Of a stretch of DNA of 64,000 nt, positions 11,233-22,759 are shown piece by piece (position 1 is the stretch's first letter; each line of letters starts with the position of its first letter). The notes under the pieces were generated by a model. It did no database searches. It saw nothing but the letters and a program-made list of their open reading frames with translations, and was not told the origin of the DNA. The DNA is from Rheum nobile (taxonomy: Eukaryota > Streptophyta > Magnoliopsida > Caryophyllales > Polygonaceae), in assembly GCA_027886185.1 (NCBI GenBank), contig WOAB01000093.1, forward strand, positions 434,001 to 498,000, written 5' to 3'. A program made the translations under genes and the position numbers.

Positions 11233-12552
11233 AATTAGTTACGTTTTAGGAACTATTTATCTTAATCGTATGTTTTATTGTTACTAAATGGCGTGGGACC
11301 ATCGGCCTGGAACACCCTGGGACTACCTCGTCAAGCGGGCTTACCAACGGACTTACGACTAAAACCAAACACGCACAACCTAGTAACAGTAAAAAGTCGA
11401 ACCTTGGTAAACAGTAACTAAAGGCGTAAATAACTATAATACTACAACCGGGGCGAAATGTTGCCTAGTGGCTCTGATACCAAATGAACCCAGGTAATCT
11501 AAAGTAAGGAAAGGCGTAGGAAGAAGACAGTAAAGCAGAACATAGGTGACCAGTAATACAAAGATTTACAACATGAATAGTAATCGGAATAGTAACTATA
11601 CTGAAAAACATAAAAAACTAAAAACAGGAAGAGAAATATGAATAAAAACTGGGACTTTTATAAAAACATAAGTAAAAGCTTACAAGGACTATTGTTGTAA
11701 CATGAAACGGTTTCCAAAAGCTTGAAGGAGCTCCAGAGGAAGGCTTCTAAGCTTAAGATATTTCTGTGAGTTTCTCAACACATGAGAGTCTGAAATCGGA
11801 TGCCTCAAAACAACTGAGGGCTTTGCCTTTTATAGAGAAGGGGGAGAGTCTGAGTTTCCTTGTCCGTACCAATTTTTGGTACTATTTCTTCACGGGTGGA
11901 GTCTCTTGTTGTGAGTGGAGTACTGCGTTGGTCTTTTGTCTTCTTGTCTTGAGTGGAGTGTTGAGTGTGTCTTTTGTCTTCAACTGCAAGTGGATCTTTC
12001 TCATCCTTTGCAGAAGGTGGAGCCTTTTAATTTGTTATACTTTTGTTTGTTGTATTATGGTGGGCTTGTTCTTCTTTCCTTGTTTTTGTAATGGGCCTTT
12101 AATCCATTGTGTCTTGATGGGCCTATTAATTGGGCCGGAGTGCTGAGCGAGTCAGTGGGCCTTTCTTCTTGGTCTCTTCTTGTAGTGGGTCTCTGAGCCT
12201 TTTGTTTTGTTGGGCTCTTCTTCTTTCTTGATGATAGGTTTTTTGTCTTTTGGGCCTATTGTCTTGTGCTGCCTGGTGGGCCTATTGTTTGTGAGATGTT
12301 CTTCTTGGGTCTTTTATCAAAGTAACAAGATGTTCAAAGGAGGTAATCTAAAAACAGGTTAGATTACCCCTCCGAAATGAAAACATAAAATGAGAACATA
12401 AGAACTTTTTTCTTTTTTCTTCTCTCTTTTTCTTTTTTCTTTTTCTCTCCTTTTTTTTTCTTTTTTCTTTTTCTCTCTTTTTTCTTTTGAACATATAGAG
12501 CTGTTTTTGTTTACACAGCGTAGGGATCTTGTGCGAACTTTTTTGGATTGTG
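11233..12552 (-). promoter_or_regulatory. Pararetrovirus intergenic region with promoter-like elements
   Basis: This non-coding stretch lies between the 3'-terminal ORF and the movement protein. On the viral sense (minus) strand a TATAAAA box lies at 11828-11834, about 350 bases upstream of the primer-binding site. That spacing suits a 35S-type promoter and leader. Upstream of it, at 12061-12282, are eight TGGGCC/TGGGCT motifs, all in the same orientation. TGGGCY is the 'site II' motif bound by plant TCP factors (established). At 12405-12488 the plus strand is pure pyrimidine, giving an 84-nt purine tract on the viral strand, a possible plus-strand primer. Promoter activity is inferred. The short ORF at 11766-12146 on plus is not credible. 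Confidence 0.65.
11471..11482 (-). other. Pararetrovirus primer-binding site, initiator tRNA-Met type
   Basis: The minus strand reads TGGTATCAGAGC, then CA, complementary to the 3' end of plant initiator tRNA-Met (family knowledge). It lies about 240 bases upstream of the movement-protein ATG, the usual position for nucleotide 1 of a caulimovirid genome. Confidence 0.85.
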
Positions 12553-13427
12553 TTAGATGTCTCTATGAGTGTCGGGAATGCTTATGTCATCCCAGTCTTC
12601 TGTGTCAATCATATCTTCATCTTCTTGTCTGAGTTCATCCTCTAGAGAAATGAATTTCCGCCAATCAGCAAACTGGCCGTCTCCGCTGAATGGTAGCCAT
12701 ATTCTCCATTTATCTGAAACCCAGATTTGTGTATAATGTCCTTCTGCTGCCAATCTACACGCCTTCCATCCATTGTAGAGGTATGCATGTTTGTAGAATA
12801 AGGATACGTCTTGGTGGCGCCTATAGAGCTCATGTTCTTCGTGTATTGTAAAGTTGGTGGGCTGCAGACCTATCCAGTCTCTCCAGTCTTCACCCTTTGA
12901 AACACCATGGGAGAAACATATAACCTTTTTTGACGGAATCATGGTGAATTCCGTTACTTTTGGGAGAGTAGCTTGGACATAGGCAACTGTTGGACCAAAA
13001 GTTGCCATGTTACTTCCTATCAGCATGAACTTTTCTCCAAATGCTCGCAGGGTCTCTTCTATTCTTCCTTCAATATTGGGTTGGAAACTGATACTGTGGA
13101 TCATACCTAGGTGGAAGAATTTTAGGATAAGGTCTTTGGGCATGGTGCATGGGATTACTGAATTCAACTTTAACAGAATGGTCTTTTATAGAATGGTCTC
13201 TAGCAGTATAGAGGGACTCAGAAAAGGAGTTTCTTGCAGGGAAAGGATGGAGATTTCTAGGTATAGGTCTAAAAGATTTAGTGGAATTGAATCTTATAAG
13301 GACCCTACCATCACCACTTTCTTCTATCTGGAAAATTTTTGTTTTTTCAAGATCATCCGGAGGGCAATCATGTTTTAGTTCTAGAGCTTCTGGTATAGTA
13401 ATATATAGGATCAACATCTTGTTCTTC
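12553..13427 (-). pseudogene. Pararetrovirus 3'-terminal ORF, frameshifted, function unknown
   Basis: Two overlapping minus-strand frames (13070-13429 and 12553-13167) read as one protein with a frame change near 13150-13165. The downstream half is rich in Trp and aromatic residues and ends in an acidic tail (EDED..DTEDWDD). I see no reverse transcriptase, RNase H or zinc motif. Its place immediately upstream of the viral intergenic region fits the last ORF, or polyprotein C-terminus, of a caulimovirid. I do not recognise its function. At about 13427 the sequence switches to coat-protein DNA on the other strand. Confidence 0.5.
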
Positions 13428-13509
13428 ACATGGTTTCCTAATTACCTTAAGATTCAGGGATTAGAAAACCCTTTAGAACAAAAGTCCATAGATGTCCAAA
13501 CAAGGTTAA

Positions 13510-14854
13510 TGACAGGGCTAAAGTCGTGATGCCTATCAAAGAAATCCTAAAATACCTACTAAATAGTATAACAAGCAAGTCAGGGTCGATCCCACAGAGA
13601 GTCAGGTTATCTATCCTTGTAATTCACGTCACCAACTAGGAACTAGGGGGGGTTTGTAGTGTTTCGTAACAAGCAATAAGAAAGCAAATAAACAAGTTCG
13701 CAAATAACGGTTGTAAATAATATGGGAAAAAGCGCCACACTTAACAAAGATCCACACAACAATAGAAAGGTCGATCACAGAATTCTATCAATCTCAAGTT
13801 CTTAATATTCCTATAGTTGTTCTTATCCCGATCATAGATAACTATTAGTTCTACCAGCCCTAATAGTACTTATCACCAAATCAAATCCGAAAACCTTCAA
13901 GACTCAATAAAGCAATAGCAATCAAACAAGGATTCAACAAGATACATGCAATAGAAACAACCCGTTACTATAAGCATGCAATTAACTCTCTCTCACGATG
14001 AAGCGCTCGGATCCCCTATACGCAACAATCGTGCTTGCTACTAGATATGCAACCCGAACCCGGAATCACAAGTCCTAGCAATTAGGAAGATATCAATAAA
14101 CCTAGGTAGCTATTCTAGATAAATCAACATAAACCAATAATCAATCAAGCACAAGAGAATCAATCCAACTAGATAGGAAAACGAACAAGAGTAGAAAACT
14201 CACAACCAATCAATTGCTGGTTTCAAACTGTCAAGTGCAACAATGGAGGTTTAGTTCTCCATTAGGGTTTGTGAGAGAAAAACGTAGAAAGGTGGCAACT
14301 AGGGTTAGAGAATGATCTGCTCTCTAAAAGAGTCTAACTAAAGCTTAAATACTAAGGAAATAATAAGGAATAAAATAAAGGAAAATAACAAACTTGGAAA
14401 CTAATGTTCGGAATTAAAAGAACACGGAATTAAAAACTCGCAAAGAAGATCTCCAGCGCGTCCCACCGCGGGTGCGCCAGACTCCACCGCCGGGTGCGGC
14501 CATTTAACAGAAACTCCAGTACTTCAACTCCTGCGACACTTCCGTAGAAACCACATAACTTTTGATTCCCAACTCGGATTGCGCTCATATTTTGAGGACT
14601 TGCAGTAGACTTCAAGATCTAACTCCTCGAATTGGAATCACTCCATTTGAACATCTGAGTAGAGAGAACGAACCATTTTAATTCAGCCCACTGTTCTTCT
14701 ACTCTTCAATACACTTCAAACCTCTATAAATCCCATGATTTCTTCACTTCTCCACTCTAACTCCATAATCCACGATTGTGCTCTAAATCCATCCAAATGG
14801 CACCTCAAAACTGGTAACAACTCCTAGATATGCACTATAAAATAGTGTCGATCA
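13510..14854 (-). repeat. Element B LTR (3' LTR in element orientation)
   Basis: 1345 bp, TGACAGG to GATCA. It carries the GC-rich modules CCGCGGGTGCG and CCGCCGGGTGCGG near 14466-14500. Its segment 14623-14760 reappears almost unchanged inside the 3' LTR of element X near 53.2 kb. Confidence 0.93.
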
Positions 14855-16288
14855 AATCCCCCATGCTTAAACCTTGCTCGTCCTCGAGTAAGCTAAAGTC
14901 AACCTACTCCTTCAATCAATCCCCAAGGTTTCAGGAAGCATAGAAAAATCAACCCCTCTAAGAATCACACCTAACAATAAACTCCAGGCACCAACACAAT
15001 AAGCACAGCACAACATACAACAACACAACACCACCACACACAACCAAGCTAAAAGGAAAGCAGAGTACTTCCCCCAAGCTTATCCCAAACACCATAGAGT
15101 GAATAAATTCTAATCCTAGTCTCCCATCTATATTCTTATGCCTCCTAGAGTGACCTACCCGAATCTCCTTATATCACCTCTTCTTATGTCGCCTCGCCAA
15201 GAATAATGCGAAATCCTAAAAATCACTCTTCTTCTTTTTCGCTCATTTTGCCAAGGCGCCCTTTCGGGTTTTCACCAAGCCACTCATATCATTTTACAAT
15301 AGATGTACTCACATAAGCTCACGTCACTCTTGACCTCATATTACCCCAGCCTAATGCTGGTCCAAGCCACCTGCTTATTGCCTAGGCCGCCCTTTTGGGT
15401 TTTCGACCTATCCCAGGATTTCAATTTTTGCCTTTTTTCAAATTTTTGGCTTTTTCTCTTTTTTATTCATTTTTCTCCTCAGCGGCGTAGCAAGTATAGA
15501 ACTCTCCCCCATGCTTAAACATTGCATTGTCCTCAATGTAATGAAAGACAAAAGAATAAAGCACAGGGAAAAGCAAAAAAATAACTCACAAACGTCGCCA
15601 AGCTGCTTGGACACTGTAGGTGTCGCTAGCGGTGTACTCCATATGCACAGGTCCGGTGTTGGGTGTTCTCATCAACTCCAGTGTCTTCTTCCTACCGTGC
15701 AACCAAAGGGAACCACTTTGGTGAATAGTGGTGAACAATGATAACAGGGTTGCACGGCCTTCAAATGCCATTAAAAATGGGCCCAGATATGATCGTGGTG
15801 TGGGCCATGAGTGGTCCTCCTCCTCAGCTGTCGACTATAGGGCCATCATCGTTGCCAAATAATGTGTGGGGCGAATGTCTCCTCCTTTGACAACATGATG
15901 CGCATCGTCTCTTCATGGGAAACTCCGGACAGTTGGCCTTCGGTAAAACTTTTTTTATTTTTTTTATTTTTATTTTTTCCGATTATTCTTCTTTTTTTTT
16001 GGATTTTTTTTTTTGGATTTTTTTTTTGCCCCCCGTTTAAGGTTTTTTCGGGAGGTGACTTAGTGCAGGGAAGGAAGACTTACATTGGTGTGGAAACATC
16101 TTCTTCAATAGCCATGGGTATCTTCCCTACAGGTTAGTCGGAAACAAAAACAAGAACAAAAACAAAGCAAAAACACACTAAAGAAAATGCAAAAACAAAG
16201 AAATAAAAGCAAAGAAAGAAAAACATACCTCGGGTTGCCTCCCGGACAGCGCCTTAGTTATTGTCATGGCTTGACATATTACTCCATC
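14855..16288 (-). other. Element B non-coding interior
   Basis: No coding potential. It contains the probable polypurine tract just inside the left LTR (complement of TCCCCCATGC), the block shared with element A at about 15230-15560, and a T-rich run with long T stretches at 15950-16030. Confidence 0.6.
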
Positions 16289-17737
16289 TCAACTTGGGTT
16301 GCTCATAGCAACTAAACTCCTGGGGCCTGGATCAGGGGGATGCCTCTTTGTATACTCCCGATTGAGCGTGACCCCCATGCTTGTGCACTTCATGATGGTT
16401 GGGCCGTTGTTCATATCTATGAATGCACTTGCCATCTTCAAAAACGGTCTACCCAGCATCTCAGGGCATGTATGCTTATCTTGCCCCGTATCCAGCATAT
16501 AAAGATTCACCACTTGAATCAAGGCCTCCTTCTTGTGTTTTCCCTTCAGTTTCTTTTTGATCAAGCCCGACACCTTTAACATTTCCTTGCAGAGAGGGGT
16601 GCTGTCAGCCAGCGTGACCAAGGGAACGATTTCTGCGCAGTCACTGAAGGTTTCAAATAAATTTTTGTCGTTCTCCACCATTCTGGTGTCCTTCAGAGCC
16701 TCAGGGAAGGGTGTAGCGGGGTGCAGCGAGACAAGCGGGAAGGAGTTTAGATGCACAAACTCATCATAGGCAGCCTCCAGAGGATCGGGGACTGCCGGGG
16801 CATCTTCGAGAGGGGCGGGCGTCGCAGGATCGTTTCCGCAATCGCGGCTCTCCTCCTCTTGGTCACTGAATTCCTCCAGTCCCAAAAAATATTCTTCCTC
16901 AGAAAGCACCTTGTGGTCCCAAATATCGTCTGGAAGGCCCAACTCCTTGAGCGCCTTTGGGAATGGGGCGGGTGGCTTCTCGGAACTGAGAGGAGGAAAG
17001 TATGGACGAACGTAGGTGTCCACATAAGGCTCAGCAACAGCTCCAAAAGTCTCGTCGCGGGTGCGGCCAGAGGTCACCGCCGGGTGCGGTGGATCCCTAG
17101 AATTTTCTCGAGAAACAGTACCGCTTGCCGCGGGTGCGGTGGTTGCCACCGCTGGGTGCGGTGAACTTGACAGAACATTCTATTTTTCCAAATCATGCTC
17201 GCCGCGGGTGCGGTCACCTTGCCGCTGGGTGCGGTCATTCTCCAGAATACCCTCTTTTCCTGAGTCGTCCTCTTCAGCACTAAGATCGACATGCAATTGC
17301 TTTCCACTTCTAAGGGTTACCGCGCTAACGTTTTCCCTCGGGTTTACTACCGTTTGAGATGGTAGATTTCCCGAAGTCCGCTGATCAATCCTTGTAATCG
17401 CCTCAGCCATCTGTCCCATCTGTGTCTCAAGGTTCTTGATACTCGACGTCGTAGCTTGGACGTGAGTGCTGAAATGTTTATCCAGAGCTTGGAGCATATC
17501 TTCAGTTGACATGGAGGGACTATGATTGGAAACTGGCGGGCTATGCTCATAGGCCGGATTGTACTGTTGTGGAGCACCCTGCCGGTAGAACGATTGTGGC
17601 TCCGGGTAGAACTCCTGGTAGTCATGACCATATGGAGGGTATTGTTGGTACCCATAACTCGAATTGGGGTGATCTCTCCACCCTGGAGTGTATGCGTAGG
17701 AGTATGGGTCATATCGCGGCTCTCCCCATAAATCCAT
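16289..17737 (-). pseudogene. Element B gag tail and catalytically deleted protease
   Basis: One minus-strand frame from an ATG at 17737 to a stop at 16289, interrupted by a single TAG at 17180-17182. Parts in order: a Tyr/Pro/Gln-rich tail with GWRDHPN; a short heptad-like segment with QMGQMAEAI; the Athila signature NVSAVTLRSGK; an acidic, GC-rich-repeat-coded linker; then PYFPPL...PFPEAL...LFETFSD, and GKHKK running directly into LDTGQD and EMLGRPFLKM. Normal Athila gag has a large capsid domain before this tail and a protease active site between the last two segments; both are missing. It is shorter than any autonomous gag-pol and has no RT or IN. Whether it makes a useful protein is unknown; the long near-open frame hints at recent constraint (inference). 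Confidence 0.75.
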
Positions 17738-17853
17738 ATCTGAATCAAAATCAAAACAAAGAAAATACAAAAATCAGTAGCACGGGTGTGGACCGTAAGA
17801 TAGGTCCACACCAAGGTTGGTAACAAACAAATCACAAAAACAGAAAATTTGAC

Positions 17854-17871
17854 TCCCCGGCAACGGCGCCA
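17854..17871 (-). other. Primer-binding site of element B, tRNA-Asp type
   Basis: The 18-base plus-strand sequence TCCCCGGCAACGGCGCCA equals the tRNA-Asp 3' end, the same as in element A. It lies four bases inside the LTR boundary at 17876. Confidence 0.9.
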
Positions 17872-17875
17872 AATT

Positions 17876-19220
17876 TGACAGGGCTAAAGTCGTGATGCCT
17901 ATCAAAGAAATCCTAAAATACCTACTAAATAGTATAGCAAGCAAGTCAGGGTCGATCCCACAGAGAGTCAGGTTATCTATCCTTGTAATTCACGTCACCA
18001 ACTAGGAACTAGGGGGGGTTTGTAGTGTTTCGTAACAAGCAATAAGAAAGCAAATAAACAAGTTCACAAATAACGGTTGTAAATAATATGGGAAAAAGCG
18101 CCACACTTAACAAAGATCCACACAACAATAGAAAGGTCGATCACGGAATTCTATCAATCTCAAGTTCTTAATATTCCTATAGTTGTTCTTATCCCGATCA
18201 TAGATAACTATTAGTTCTACCAGCCCTAATAGTACTTATCACCAAATCAAATCTGAAAACCTTCAAGACTCAATAAAGCAATAGCAATCAAACAAGGATT
18301 CAACAAGATACATGCAATAGAAACAACCCGTTACTATAAGCATGCAATTAACTCTCTCTCACGATAAAGCGCTCGGATCCCCTATACGCAACAATCGTGC
18401 TTGCTACTAGATATGCAACCCGAACCCGGAATCACAAGTCCTAGCAATTAGGAAGTTATCAATAAACCTAGGTAGCTACTCTAGATAAATCAACATAAAC
18501 CAATAATCAATCAAGCACAAGAGAATCAATCCAACTAGATAGGAAAACGAACAAGAGTAGAAAACTCACAACCAATCAATTGCTGGCTTCAAACTGTCAA
18601 GTGCAACAATGGATGTTTAGTTCTCCATTAGGGTTTGTGAGAGAAAAACGTAGAAAGGTGGCAACTAGGGTTAGAGAATGATCTGCTCTCTAAAAGAGTC
18701 TAACTAAAGCTTAAATACTAAGGAAATAATAAGGAATAAAATAAAGGAAAATAACAAACTTGGAAACTAATGTTCGTAATTAAAAGAACACGGAATTAAA
18801 AACTCGCAAAGAAGATCTTCAGCGCGTCCCACCGCGGGTGTGCCAGACTCCACCGCCGGGTGCGGCCATTTAACAGAAACTCCAGTACTTCAACTCCTGC
18901 GACACTTCCGTAGAAACCACATAACTTTTGATTCCCAACTCGTATTGCGCTCATCTTTTGAGGACTTGCAGTAGACTTCAAGATCTAACTCCTCGAATTG
19001 GAATCACTCCATTTGGACATCTGAGTAGAGAGAACGAACCATTTGAATTCAGCCCATTGTTCTTCTACTCTTCAATACACTTCAAACCTCTATAAATCCC
19101 ATGATTTCTTCACTTCTCCACTCTAACTCCATAATCCACGATTGTGCTCTAAATCCATCCAAATGGCACCTCAAAACTGGTAACAACTCCTAGATATGCA
19201 CTATAAAATAGTGCCGATCA
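17876..19220 (-). repeat. Element B LTR (5' LTR in element orientation)
   Basis: 1345 bp, the same length as the left copy, followed by the duplication gttaa at 19221-19225. In element orientation this LTR would drive transcription toward lower coordinates. Confidence 0.93.
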
Positions 19221-21007
19221 GTTAACAAAGACTTGGAATCTTTTACCCTCAGGATCTACACAAAGTGTTCATCCTTCTTTACAAGGAATAAAAATTATTA
19301 CAAAGATGGGGAGGTCTCTGCTGAACCCTTTAAAAATCCTAGAATTATTACTTCAGATAACAGTCCTGCTACCTTAGAAGATGTTAAGAAAATACATCAA
19401 CAACACAACTATTCTAACCAAATCCTCCACACTATAGCTGAACAAGTTGAATTAATACATGATAAAATCAGTACTGAAACTATCAAATTCCCTAAAGACA
19501 TCTCTAGACCTCATTTTCAAATTCAGGGAATAAAAAAAGAAATTATCAGTAACACTTCTCTTAATCCTTCTCTTAGTCTCATGGAATTAATCGATCAAAA
19601 ATTAAAAAATGTTACGATTAATTGTGTCGAGGAATATAACAATTGCTCCAACACAGACTCAAGCAGTTCCTCAGACAACTCTGAAAGAGAAAATAGCCCA
19701 TCTGGTAATAAGGCGATAGAAACCTTGCAGACCTGCTTTGAGGAAAATCCCCTTGCCATTAATAGGATAATAGACAAGCATGATAAGCCTCAGGCACACA
19801 GAAAAATATTCAGGAACACAGACACTAGGAACTTCTATCCTAGACCTACTCCTCCTGACCTTCAATATGAAGAAAGATCTAAGTTCAGATCCACTGATTA
19901 TAATGGACAATCTATCTATGAATGGAATATAGATGGTAAGTCCGAACATGAAATACTTAATACCCTACAAGAAATGGGTATGGCTAATATAGCCTATACA
20001 GTTGGTAGAAAAGACCCCATGACTTGTTTTTCACTATTAACCACTGGATTTACAGGCCAGCTTAGAAACTGGTGGGATAATGTTTTATCCTCCTTTCAAA
20101 AAGAAAAAATCCTAGATTTTACCAATGATAATGGTGAACCAGAACCTGTCCACCAACTCATATACACCATAAGTATGCACTTCATAGGCAACCCTAGAGA
20201 GGAAATCCAAGCCAATAGAGAAATCCTTTCTAATCTAAGATGTAAGACCCTTAGTGACTACATGTGGTATAAAGATGTTTTCCTGTCCTATGTCTACAAA
20301 ATAAATGACTGCAATAAGGGATATTGGAAAGAAAGGTTTGTTACTGGTCTTCCCAACTTATTTGTTGATAGGATAATCCAGAAAATAAAAAATGAAATTC
20401 AAACAGAAGAAATTCCATGGAAAGACATGACCTATTGCCAACTAACGGCTTTTGTCAAAAAAGAAGGATTAACCCTTTGCTCCGAATTAAAAATTCAGGC
20501 CAAATATGGTAGAGAAAAAGGATCTAGGAGAAAAGAACTAGGTAACTTCTGTGAAGCTTTTGGCCTTGCCAAAATTGAACCCCCTTCTTATAGAGATAAA
20601 AAGAGTCATAAAAATAAGCACAGAAAGTTCGATAACAAATATGAAAAACCTAGTTACCCACCCAAAAGGAGATTCCAATCAAGATAGACTAATAAAAAGA
20701 TTATCTGTTTTAAATGCGGAAAACCAGGCCATAAGGCAGACAATTGTAGTCTCAAACAAAAGATCAATGAAATCTGTCATGATGACAGTACCCTAAAAGA
20801 TAGACTCACTAAAATCCTTTTGGAGGATTCTGAGAATGAATTTTATGTCCCTGATACTTCAGAAACTGAGAATTCAGGAACAACCCAATTCTGCAATATT
20901 ATCACCAAAAGTGATGAAAAAGAGGCCCTTTTAGAGCTTATCGATACCCTTGAAGATCCTCAAATAAAACGAGAATACTTCATAAAACTAAAAGAACTAA
21001 TATTTAA

Positions 21008-21659
21008 AGAACAACAACCCCTACTATTGGTTTAATAGTTGAGAATTGTCGAACAGTGACTCCCTTGAATTTCCATCCTGGTTCCCTGAAGTACATCTGG
21101 ATAAGCTCTTTTTGAGCTTGTATTAGATCTGCCAAATGGCCTTCTTCTGTTTTTTGTACTAGAACCTCTTTTCCCTGGGGCCAAGCGTCAAGGAGTGGTG
21201 TAAGCGCTTCTTGTGCTGGTGTATCCAGAAGGCGAGCTTGGAGATTCTTCCAACGTCGTCCTGTGGCAAGAGTTAGTTGTTCACCCAAATCTTTTTCCCT
21301 TTTTTCTTTCTCTCTTATCACATTTCCATTTTCATGGAAGTGGATACTGAGTGCATTTAAGCATTGTAACTTTTTTTTTTTGCTGCATGGGGCATAGTAG
21401 GAAGCCTCCAAAGGTTATTCAGCAAACCAAGTTGTTCTGTAGAGAGCAAAAGCCCCTGTAGAGGTCTGAATTTGTTGTTGTCTGTGGCTTGGGAGGAAGG
21501 TGAAGGTAAAACCTTTTCCTTTCCTTTGCTGGAGGGAGATCTCATTTTTAAAACCTGAAAACTAAAACAAGTTAGAGATCTATGTATGTCTGTGACTCTG
21601 TAGGGATTGTAGGAGTTTAAAGTTACAAGTTCTTTTGTTATAAGGTTTAAGGTTCTGCT
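21008..21659 (-). pseudogene. Pararetrovirus-associated coding remnant after the protease, unassigned
   Basis: Minus-strand frames continue past the protease into a Ser/Lys-rich stretch (SSKGKEK at about 21530) and, after a frame change near a poly-T run at 21370, a 135-aa piece (21004-21411) with charged helical character. I do not recognise the domain. It lies between the protease and the junction with the coat-protein tail at about 21010-21035, so it is probably another displaced part of the same virus. Confidence 0.4.
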
Positions 21660-22167
21660 AATGGATGCAGACTGTAGGGTGGATATATCATTATGTTCAA
21701 CCGCTGCAATGAACTCAAAACTAATCTTCTTACCCATTACTATCGTATGTAGGCCAAACCTATCAACAGTGAACGGACAAATTTGTGTTAGGAAGGGTGT
21801 TCCTAGGATTATTTGCTGGTTTAAGCCTTTTATCAGTATGAAGGAGTTGTCGAAGCAATGTTTCTCATTACAAATAGAGGCTTTAGGAATCTTGTAACTA
21901 AGGTTCATACGACTACCACTAGCATCAAGAATCTTCTCATGACTCTTGTGGTAATACTTCGAAGGGATTAAACCTTCACAAATGCAGTTTAGATCTGCTC
22001 TACTGTCAATGAGAGCAACAGTAGAAAGAATGAAGTCTTCTATTTTTATGGTAATATGAACATACCATTTTTGAAAGTTGATCTTGTTTATAGCCGCAAA
22101 AGAAGAATCTTCTTTGGGCTTTCTTGCATCTCTTTGATCATTAGCATATCCAATTTGCTCGTCTTTG
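21660..22167 (-). pseudogene. Pararetrovirus aspartic protease fragment, active site altered
   Basis: The minus-strand frame from about 22167 downward carries a retropepsin-like fold: LSTVALIDSRADLNCI, then ASGSRM, then a strand followed by QQIILGTPFLTQICPF. The catalytic motif of this family is D-S/T-G-A/S. Here the glycine codon is replaced by Arg (codon at 21999-22001), which should abolish activity (inference). No reverse transcriptase follows. The piece is inverted relative to the coat-protein piece at 19226-21035. Confidence 0.75.
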
Positions 22168-22199
22168 GATTATGTTTAGAGTTGATCTTCGAATCTTAA

Positions 22200-22630
22200 A
22201 TCTCTTTCTTGACCCGTTGATTCAAGCTTGATTATCAATACTTCTTTGTAATTTTGGAGCCTTTCTTGTGTGGAGATCGAGTTGTTCCGGACGTGGTTGA
22301 TCGTGTGTGAGGCTCTTGAAGACCCCCTTGATATGGGGCAACATCAAGGTGGTCGAGACCCCTGAAGATCCCTCATTTAGGTGAGGGCAACGTCATGGTG
22401 GTCCATTATGCACTGTTCTGTCTGACCCGTTGTCCGGTGGCGCCTCTTAGTGCTTTACTCACTTCTCCCCCTAGATTGTATTAGGCTCTCTTTTTTGCTT
22501 TATTGTATTTTCTTGCTTATTTTGTTATTTGTTCTCATGTCGGTGTGTCCGGATGCCGTTTTTTCGGCCTATCGATTTACCCTATATTGTTATATGGGGT
22601 AAATTCAATTCTAACCTTATCAAAAAAAAA
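22200..22630 (+). mobile_element. LINE-like 3' end ending in an A-run
   Basis: A G/T-rich stretch closes with a pattern typical of plant L1-type 3' ends (TTACCCTATATTGT...GGGGTAAATTC...AACCTTATC) and an A-run at 22622-22630. No ORF of that element is present. The left boundary and target duplication are not determinable by eye. Confidence 0.4.
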
Positions 22631-22759
22631 GTATTTATTCTTTAATCTTGGGCCCATCTCTTTTACCAAATCCATTACATTAAAGTATTAAACGACCATA
22701 TAACGTAAGTCGACAACTTTTGCCTCCACTCTCTGCCTCACACCGAATAGATATTACTT

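Larger units (their letters stand above)
13510..19220 (-). mobile_element. Element B: non-autonomous Athila-like LTR retrotransposon
   Basis: A complete 5711-bp element with two 1345-bp TG...CA LTRs and the 5-bp duplication gttaa (13505-13509 and 19221-19225). The tRNA-Asp primer site beside the right LTR gives minus orientation. The internal region encodes only a gag tail and a protease remnant. The two LTRs differ at about 18 positions by eye (roughly 1.3 percent), so insertion was fairly recent. It interrupts the endogenous pararetrovirus: viral sequence stops at 13509 and resumes at 19226 on the plus strand. The Athila assignment rests on the primer type and on the NVSAVTLRSGK and EMLGRPFLK motifs. 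Confidence 0.95.
13428..21035 (+). pseudogene. Pararetrovirus coat protein and zinc knuckle, split by element B
   Basis: Plus-strand viral coding DNA occupies about 13428-13509 and resumes at 19226 after element B. From 19233 to 21035 a single frame holds apart from a TAG at 20685-20687. It contains a caulimovirid coat-protein core with GFTGQLRNWWDN and WYKDVFLSYVYK, a Lys-rich stretch, and just after the stop a zinc knuckle CFKCGKPGHKADNC (CX2CX4HX4C, 20706-20747), then an acidic tail. The first residues around 19233-19300 may be in a different frame from the rest. The orientation is opposite to the neighbouring viral pieces, so the locus is rearranged. The stop, frame problem and LTR insertion make it non-functional. 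Confidence 0.8.
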
